49,788 bases of DNA from Trichosphaerium sp. ATCC 40318 (Eukaryota > Discosea > Flabellinia > Trichosidae): assembly GCA_038496445.1 (NCBI GenBank), contig JALMLS010000434.1:1-49788 (forward strand), written 5' to 3'. The position numbers and the translations under genes were made by a program. The first letter of the stretch is position 1, and every line of letters starts with the position of its first letter. Positions 43,442-49,788 of the stretch are shown here, piece by piece. The notes beneath the pieces were generated by a model. That model saw only the letters and a list, made by a program, of their open reading frames with translations, was not told the DNA's origin and did no database searches.

Positions 43442-45997
43442 TCACTCAAAAGAATGTTGTTCTTCAGCGTCCTGATCCTTGTTGCCACCATCTTTCTCTT
43501 CTCCTTCTTTTTTTTCACCTTTAAACGGCGTGTGCCCGCTGATGGTGTTCCTTCGTACGTTGCCATATCCCAAACTACGACTGCGCTTTCTTACCCTATT
43601 GGCACATGTGTAAGGAGGAACATTTAACTGAATGGGTAATGGGTTACCTATCAGTGTTAACACGAAGCTCTGGAATGAGCTGTGGCTCGTCTGTCTTTAT
43701 CCTAATCGAGCTGCTAGTTAGTACAATTTGAGTTGAAACGTACACTGAAAATAAAAAGGTCACGTGCCTTGTTTCTTCCTTGTCTGGATCTACTTCTTCA
43801 CCGATTAAATCGTGGGTCATAAAATGCCAGAATCTTTCAGCATAAAACTCGGCACGGACCTACAGTTAGCACAATTAGTACATCGTACTCTAATGAAATG
43901 AAAAGTTATGCCGTTGATAGTGTTGAAGACTCCCTAAGCGCACAAAATTAGGGTGATGTTGGTTTCTAAACGAAATGCCTTAAAGAGTCACATACCAAAT
44001 AAACTTTTTCATAAAATGAGCAACACGCTTGCCAAGATGGTAGTTGGTGAGACAATCGATGATGCCTATAAACACAATCTAATATATCAGCACAATTATT
44101 CACGATATGTCTATTACGCATGTCGTGCCTCTTTACCACCAGTGGTAGGATTCTCACATTCCATACCGAATCCAAAAGGACTTGAAGAAAAAAACCGTTA
44201 TTATGGCTAGCAATAAGCAAACATACCTTTTGCAGCTTTCTGCCATGAAACGTTCCTCTTCCAATATCTTCTTGGTGTCCCACGTGTTTATATCTGATTT
44301 AAGCGGAGCTATATCGTCAACCTACGTTGGTTTTAAAGAAAGACCTTAATTCATGGGGTATTACCATGACAGTATACAAGTTTTCGCCAAATGATTCCTT
44401 CTTTTTTTTTGGCTTAGATTTTGCGCCCTCAGATACAGCCTTCTTCCTTTGCCTTCCATGTTTCTTTTCTGTTTTTTCTTCAGCACCACTCTCTGGTGCT
44501 TTTGCTTCTCCAGAATCGCTGGATTTTTCATCCTTCAAGAAGAGTTAATACAAATACACAAGAAATAATATTTAAAGATGAACCTCTGAAGCATTTTCTG
44601 CAATATCACGTGGCCTTTCAGGATCAGAACCAGTTTCAATAACTTGATCTACTTTATCCATCTCGTCCTTGTCAAGTTCCCCAACATGGTGAATACCTGT
44701 CACACGGATGTTACAAAAAGTAAATAAGAATTGGGCCTAACCAACTAACAGGGAATAATCCATAATATTTTTCCTGCCAAGAAGCTAAACAATTATTTAA
44801 GTCAAAAAAACTGGCGTCAAAAAAAGTGCTTACATTTATATCGTCCGTCACCTGCTTGATGAATAACTTCTTGTCGTCTTCACTAACCTTTGTCAGCACT
44901 GTTTACAGAGGTGGTTGTAGTAGTAGTACTGAATAAACTTTAATATTCTATTAATCTCATTATCCTTCACAGGTCCTTCAGACGTCTTTCCACGCTCAGC
45001 GTAACTCTTTCCAGGTTTTGCTGTTCGTCCTTTTAAATCATATCTTGAGAACACAACAATTAACTTTTACTAAACCGTTCAGAAAGCCGTACTTTTCGTG
45101 TATCTTCAGTCTTGTAGGTAACACATTACCCATAACAATCAACCATGTTTGTGTTGGCTTCACTGTTCTAATAGGGAAATCAGTCAAAGCATGTTTACTA
45201 CACCGTCATTACCGTCCAGTTTCTAAGCGATACATCCCAAAGACTTTCATTATGAAAGATCGCTTGTGTTTGTTCAAATGCTGTAGTAGTAGGCAACTCA
45301 ATATCCACAAGAAACTCACTGTTAAAAACCGGGCATACCTTGACGTAGTCTTCTAACATTACCATCAACGCACCAACCTGTGCCAATGTCAAAAACAAAA
45401 AGTGACAACCATCGACACGTGCCTCTGCGTGTAGGATCGTCTTGAAAAAATACTTCTTATCCTCGGTCATGTAGAACATTGATCCTGACCGCCCTGTCGA
45501 CTCATCCAGGGTTACATCCTCTTTTTTAGCGGGTAATATCCAAGAACCCTAATACCGTTTGTAACAATGGACGATACAAGCAATACAAGACAGGCGAAAA
45601 CAGACATTACAAAAAAAAGAAGACGCACCAAAAAGGACTTGGCGCTAATACCATGTATCTTGCGCAAGTGATGGAATACGTGAGGAGCGTAGGCTTTTAT
45701 CTCAAATTCTTCGTCTCTAAAGGACAGTGTTAGGGCGTATACACAGACTGTTTTGCGTTTTGTTTTGGCGTAGATCTGCTATCCAAACCACGTGCACAAC
45801 TCAAAAAACATTACTTGTTATTTTGCGCTTACCCACGTAATTTGAACCGCTGTATATCTCTATATTCCTCCGAAGTCAATTTTTGAACCTGGTTTTTATC
45901 TGCAGCGCTTGTCTTGATAATTGTTAATGTATGGTATGTGAATACGCTTACATACCGCGTGGCGTATGCCTAGTACAATGTCGCGAATAGTGGCCAT
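43442..45997 (-). CDS. Phosphatidylinositol phosphate kinase (PIP5K/PIPK family)
   Basis: About 15 exons on the minus strand from ATG 45997. Motifs in order: IVLGIRHAV, AYAPHVFHHLRKIHGI, GRSGSMFYMTEDKKYFFKTI (Gly loop and ATP-binding Lys), VFGMYRL, WLIVMGNVLP, KYDLKGRTAKPGKSY (DLKG), VKDNEINR, NIMDYSLLVGIH (catalytic MDYSLL), then GGIIDCLTNYHLGKRVAHFMKK. It phosphorylates PI4P or PI5P on the inositol ring. Between MDYSLL and GIID lies a long insert (coding ~44640-44360), acidic then Lys-rich (KSKPKKKKESFGE), as in many PIPKs but strongly charged. The basic C-terminal tail (RVRKRSRSLGYGNVRR) depends on one further GT-AG join; without it the protein would stop at 43644. Intron 43767-43714 is GC-AG. 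Confidence 0.88.
43714..43767 (-). other. GC-AG intron (GCACGTG donor)
   Basis: Minus strand: exon ...GAAACAAG, intron GCACGTGACC...TACTAACTAG (perfect TACTAAC branch-point-like sequence near the acceptor), exon CAGCTCGATT. Keeps frame into SSSIRIKTDEP. Confidence 0.75.
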
Positions 45998-46141
45998 AGT
46001 GGTTTAGGTTTTTTGGAACACTTATAAGAGCGACTTCGTCTACTCGCTTAAGTGATGCTGTCTCAAGCGCAATAAACCTACATTTGGTGCATACGCTATA
46101 TAACGTGCCATTAGGATATAGCGCGAATAAAGGGAATCGTC
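45998..46141. promoter_or_regulatory. Short divergent promoter
   Basis: 144 bases between the PIP-kinase start (-) and the desaturase/DUF1365 start (+). GCGC/TATA-like stretches (GCTATATAACG at about 46095) are present, but no defined element. Confidence 0.4.
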
Positions 46142-47935
46142 ATGATAAGATATCTCGTACAGCTAACCGCCATTGGCATTTTACAAGCGCAATGGCGGCA
46201 AGTAGCAAGTAATATCGTCCTGAGGCACAAGGAGAAACTTTTTACCGCACCAGCTTTTACAACTACCGTTCTTTATCTCTTGTCATGCGTCAATATACAC
46301 TCAAAGGTACTTTAAGCGCATTTGCGTAATGATTGAAGAACAGTAGGCGCTAAGAACGAGTTTTGCGTCAACCCTGTTGCGCGTAATTGTATGGATAGCA
46401 GCGTCAGTGGTATCTGCGTTATGGTGAGCGTTAAATCCGTATTGTTTTAACGCATTGTAGGTTCGGCGTGTTGAGTGGCGTTATAATACCAGAGATTTTG
46501 CTTTATCTCGCTAACAGATGCCTCGAAGTGGGGTTTTATGGCACCAAATCGTACAAAGCGGATGGCGTGAATAACACGATTGTAGCGCTACTCACAGCAG
46601 GTCAAGGTAACACCCTTATCCTCCACGACACGGTTGAACACATTGTTGACAGTTGACAGGTTATCAAAACAATCACAAAGCGGACGTTTTAGCCGCTAAT
46701 TTTGCACATCAGTTGTGGGAATTCGATATGACCTACCAAGTGCTCGTTGTACTCAATTTATTTGGACTTGTCGGCGACCTGAACGGCCCGAATGAAAAGA
46801 TTCTAGCATCCAGAGCATTTCATGTAGAGAAATACATCTACGCTGGATCAGTATTCCATCGTCGTTTCAAGACGGATACATCGCCACGTGATCATAAATT
46901 TTCTTATGATGTTTTCATGATGATGATTGAACTCAACGATGATACTGATTATGCCTTTGATCAGTATTGGCTATGGTCAAGCAATGACACAGGTACGCAC
47001 TGGTCAAAGGTCAATATCTAGTATAAATGATGAACTAAAAACAGTTCACTTGTAGGAGACTCACAAAAGCCAGCGTTGGGTTATTTACGCAAATCAGAAT
47101 ACTTGAGTCGTGAACAAGTGCACGAAAAGGTATTCCAAGATACAGGAAAGAAAGTGTCAGGTTTGTGTTTTTGAACATAAGGCAGCTTCCTGCATTTCAG
47201 AAATACTAACCTGTTTTAATGTTAGGTAAGGTTTACTTGCTTACAAACTGGCGGTACTGGGGATACACTTTTAATCCAATCTCGTATTATTGGTGCAAGG
47301 ATGAATCTGGCAAGCTGGTCGCCATGCTCTCTGAAGTAACCAACACACCTTGGTACCGCTGTATACACCGATCAACGCCAGTAAATCTAACTCATTTGTG
47401 CTAGGGGTGAAAAATGCTACTACACCCACGCCTGCACTCCACTAAACCCCAAGAGAATGACAGACAAATTCACTAAAATAATGTACGTCATGGTTTTTAT
47501 TTCTTCTGCCTTTGAGTCTATCTGCTAATATCGGCGTTGTCCAGGCATGTTTCTCCATTTTTTAAAATGCATTATGACTATCGAGCAAAGTACGATACGC
47601 CCAACGAGAACTGGAATGTATGCATCCAATTTTTCTATACTGAAACAGCGTACTAACCCGTTTGCTACAGATGACTTGGCTTATGACACACGAAACGACA
47701 CAAAAGCTCAATTTTATTGTACGGAAGGGTTTTTTTACTTTACATACCAATTTTTCTGTCATAGGCGTCATTGCACGTGCAAAGGCATGAAGTGACACAA
47801 TCTAATCTACTGTGGATCTTAGCGAAGCATCCTTTGATGACGTTCAAGGTCTTTGCTGGTATACATTGGCAAGCGCTTAAACTCATTTGCAGTGGCGTGC
47901 CATACATTCCACACCCAAAGGTAAAACCTCAATAA
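46142..47935 (+). CDS. Fusion of a fatty-acid-desaturase remnant with DUF1365
   Basis: Ten exons (46142-46306, 46347-46423, 46461-46606, 46660-46992, 47056-47160, 47226-47352, 47405-47482, 47545-47617, 47671-47718, 47765-47935) give 440 residues. Residues ~1-185 match the C-terminal half of membrane acyl desaturases: membrane segments (LLRVIVWIAASVVSALWFGVL), then NNTIVALLTAGQGYQNNHK and ANFAHQLWEFDMTYQ. The first two His boxes (HxxxxH, HxxHH) are absent and the third reads QNNHK instead of QNNHH or HNNHH, so the diiron site cannot form. Residues ~185-440 are a complete DUF1365 domain: YIYAGSVFHRRF, HKFSYDVFMMMIEL, LLTNWRYWGYTFNPISYYWC, SEVTNTPW, KIMHVSPFFKMHYDY, HPLMTFKVFAGIHWQALKL, GVPYIPHPK. 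DUF1365 accompanies lipid-modifying enzymes in bacteria; function unknown. Confidence 0.78.
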
Positions 47936-48389
47936 CCTCATTGGCTACAGTAGTGGCGATCTGTCTCTAAATTGGTTAATCATATTTGAACTCCCAGAGG
48001 AATTCATCACGTCATCATGTATAGCAATTTCGCCACATATGATCTACGTTGTAGTTCCACCATGTATAAATACAAATCAGAAATTTTTAATAGTTGGATT
48101 GGTAGTAATACCTGAATTGGCTTCCTTGAAACTATTTTCGCATACTGACGTTTTACGATGCTACACAGACATGGGTCAGTGTCGTAAGTTGCATTTAATC
48201 ATTACTACAGTATGGGCTCGCAGTGCTTAAAGACGCCACATTAAGCGACAGCAAAAACAAAAATCATTTCAAAATTCAAATAAGTCAACAGCCACACCCA
48301 GCACTTTAGCACTAGGTATCTATATAAGTAACTGAAAGTTTGTGATTGGCAGGATAACCCAAGTACAGTAGTAAATTTCTAGCATAAAA
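47936..48389. other. Intergenic region
   Basis: 454 bases. An ORF at 48039-48230 lacks an ATG-supported, family-like protein. Nothing else is seen. Confidence 0.35.
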
Positions 48390-49788
48390 ATGACTTCATA
48401 CGCGTACTGGGCAGCTAGTGCGTTCTTACCAAAGGTACATTCAACAACCTTTGAGCAAAAAGCCTACTTTTGTGCGCCACCCTTCTAAAGGGCACCAGCA
48501 CATGTATATACATCTCCGTGGTGAGCGGAATTCAGAGTGTAACATTTTTAGGCACTACTCACAACAGTATACCCAGACAAAGAAGAACTTGAAAGGTTGA
48601 CCAATGTACTCGATAGTAGCGAGGATTACGCCACTTGGAAAGAAGCAGCGTTATCCCTCGACAAAAAGCTAGGTAGTGTTGCTATACCCGAAGCCACAGC
48701 CCTTTAACGCGAATTTCAGGAAACAATGAATGGAAAGAGATGGATGAATCGAATATTTACGACTACACAACAATTCGAAACCGCTTAGCTATGCTACGAT
48801 ACTACAAGGCAAAACTGAGCGCAGAGAATATTCAAGAAGTTTTATTATTCCTCCGTAACGGTACAATTTTTTTTCTTGTTGTTTTTTTTTTTTTTTTTTT
48901 TTTTTTTTGGGACGACATTTTGCTTATAATCTTCCTAAAGGGATGCGACGTAATTTTTCCGGCATTGGAAACCCAAAACTATACGAGAAATGTTACTTTG
49001 GTACCAAACAATTGATAGAGGAGTACACAAACGAAACAGACGAGCTTCTTCGCATCATATGTCACAGCAACTTTAAAACAGTATCTCTACAGGTACCAAA
49101 ACCGCGGCTCTAGCGCTAGTCACCCAAATTACAGAATACCCGAGTATGCGCCTAGCACAGATTACACCATTACCCACGTGGTCTGTGTTAGCTGTATCAA
49201 CGGAGCTTTTATTTTTGAACCCACACAATCCAAAAACGAAAATACTGCCACGTGATTTCTACTTACATTAATACGCAGCAAAAGTTTGAATTCTTCTTTG
49301 CCGCACGTCAAGCATATGGTAGAACAGCATTGTGTCTCAGTGGTGGTGCTACATTAGGATTATACCATTTGGGTGTCATCAAAGTATTACACGACAATGG
49401 TACGTCGAGAAGATCTTTTTTCAAAAAAAATCCAAAATAGAAAAAAAAGAACTAAAACTGGACAAGTTATTCGCTTTTTCTGATTTGTTCATCTAGATAT
49501 TTTACCCAAAATTATTTCTGGATCTAGTATTGGTTCTATTATTGCTTCATTCGTTGGTACGCTAGTGAAAAAAGTTTTAAACAATGGCGAGGCATCCATT
49601 TTAAAAAAAAGATGAATTTAGGTACAAAGACCAGATCTGAGCTCTCAAAGATGCTTGAAAACGAATTTGAAGATCTACAATTTGAGGCATTCGATTCTGA
49701 AGGATCACTAAACAGAAAATTGGCACGATTAATGACAAAAGGTACAAACAATCCTTCTTTCCACTCTTTAGCTCTATCATCGCCCGTT
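48390..49788 (+). CDS. SDP1-like patatin triacylglycerol lipase, 5' part (3' truncated)
   Basis: Seven exons in the window (48390-48434, 48552-48672, 48721-48860, 48941-49092, 49279-49399, 49497-49556, 49622-49741), then a GTACAA donor runs toward the window edge. The N-terminal DUF3336 region is clear: EDYATWKEAALSLDKKLGNNEW, YDYTTIRNRLAMLRYYK, NFSGIGNPKLYEKCYFGTKQLIEEY. The patatin core begins AYGRTALCLSGGATLGLYHLG (oxyanion hole GGxxxG) and has ISGSSIGSIIASFVGT (nucleophile G-x-S-x-G). The catalytic Asp would lie beyond the window. Family members (plant SDP1, yeast Tgl3/4/5) hydrolyse stored triacylglycerol on lipid droplets. The 187-nt intron before exon 5 could hide a small extra exon. 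Confidence 0.9.
48873..48909. repeat. Long poly-T tract inside an intron
   Basis: An interrupted run of about 35 T near the 3' part of intron 48861-48940, of polypyrimidine type but far longer than in neighbours; prone to length errors. Confidence 0.8.

Noticed and set aside
43415..43627. Plus-strand ORF with a convincing hydrophobic segment (possible small membrane protein)
   Set aside because: It is antisense to the basic tail of the PIP kinase; the minus-strand frame is joined by a good intron. Not fully excluded.
1..49788. tRNA or rRNA genes, transposons, integration sites
   Set aside because: No cloverleaf, rRNA core, transposase, reverse transcriptase or terminal repeats recognised on either strand by reading; a covariance-model scan could not be run.

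Overview
This is a gene-dense piece of a unicellular eukaryote's nuclear genome, not a prokaryotic or viral one. The base composition is AT-rich (about 40% GC by eye) and genes lie on both strands, roughly one per 2.3 kb. Most genes are cut by many very small introns, from 34 to about 190 nt and usually 40-90 nt. Donors are most often GTACG(T) and acceptors usually TAG. Housekeeping and signalling genes of eukaryotic type are present: Ras with a CaaX box, phosphatidylinositol phosphate kinase, VPS26C, F-box, BTB, PX and PH proteins, and an SDP1-like triacylglycerol lipase. The lineage cannot be fixed from the sequence. DAPT-type Pro/Thr repeats recall stramenopile surface proteins, and YxxL-rich adaptors recall lineages with tyrosine kinases, but neither is decisive.

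Layout from left to right: end of a Pro/Thr-rich membrane protein (2-442, +); F-box-like MORN-2 repeat gene (785-1715, -); F-box protein (2147-3348, +) tail to tail with a DUF427 gene (3390-3874, -); an unknown small gene (4439-5009, +); a very large LRR-BTB protein (5262-11009, +); an aberrant Ras (11423-12200, +); a GyrI-like domain gene (12489-13222, -); an unresolved locus (13.6-14.3 kb); a PX protein (14521-16183, +). Then come two secreted or surface proteins (16490-18100 and 18719-24089, +), the second carrying about 100 hexapeptide repeats. Next are an intronless ADP-ribosylglycohydrolase (24250-25362, -), a mitochondrial-type TPR protein (25552-28497, +), a second F-box-like/MORN-2 gene (28751-30177, -), a monoglyceride-lipase-like hydrolase (30408-31689, +), VPS26C (31818-33190, -) and a beta-propeller/F-box/LRR protein (33330-36685, +). 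The right part holds a basic disordered protein (36746-37359), a PH protein with YxxLP motifs (37936-39546), 3-hydroxyacyl-CoA dehydrogenase (39948-41264), a tiny gene (41425-41707), a frameshifted F-box/LRR gene (41919-43036), PIP kinase (43442-45997, -), a desaturase-remnant/DUF1365 fusion (46142-47935) and the 5' part of the SDP1-like lipase (48390 onward).

Themes: lipid and membrane signalling recurs (PIP kinase, PH, PX, two lipases, hydroxyacyl-CoA dehydrogenase, desaturase/DUF1365), as do F-box/LRR/BTB ubiquitin-ligase adaptors and extracellular repeat proteins. There is no operon logic; neighbours mostly look independent, though several gene pairs share short divergent promoters.

The most unusual signals are: (1) a recurrent class of GC-AG introns, six of them starting GCACGTG, in a region where CACGTG itself is strongly over-represented; (2) a huge hexapeptide-repeat surface protein whose periodicity matches a left-handed beta-helix; (3) a desaturase missing its catalytic histidines fused to DUF1365; (4) a Ras with a destroyed DxxGQ motif; (5) intron-poor F-box/MORN-2 and F-box/VH-type LRR genes resembling giant-virus and algal repertoires. 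Gene models were built by hand from frame, splice-site and homology consistency. No database search or RNA data were available.
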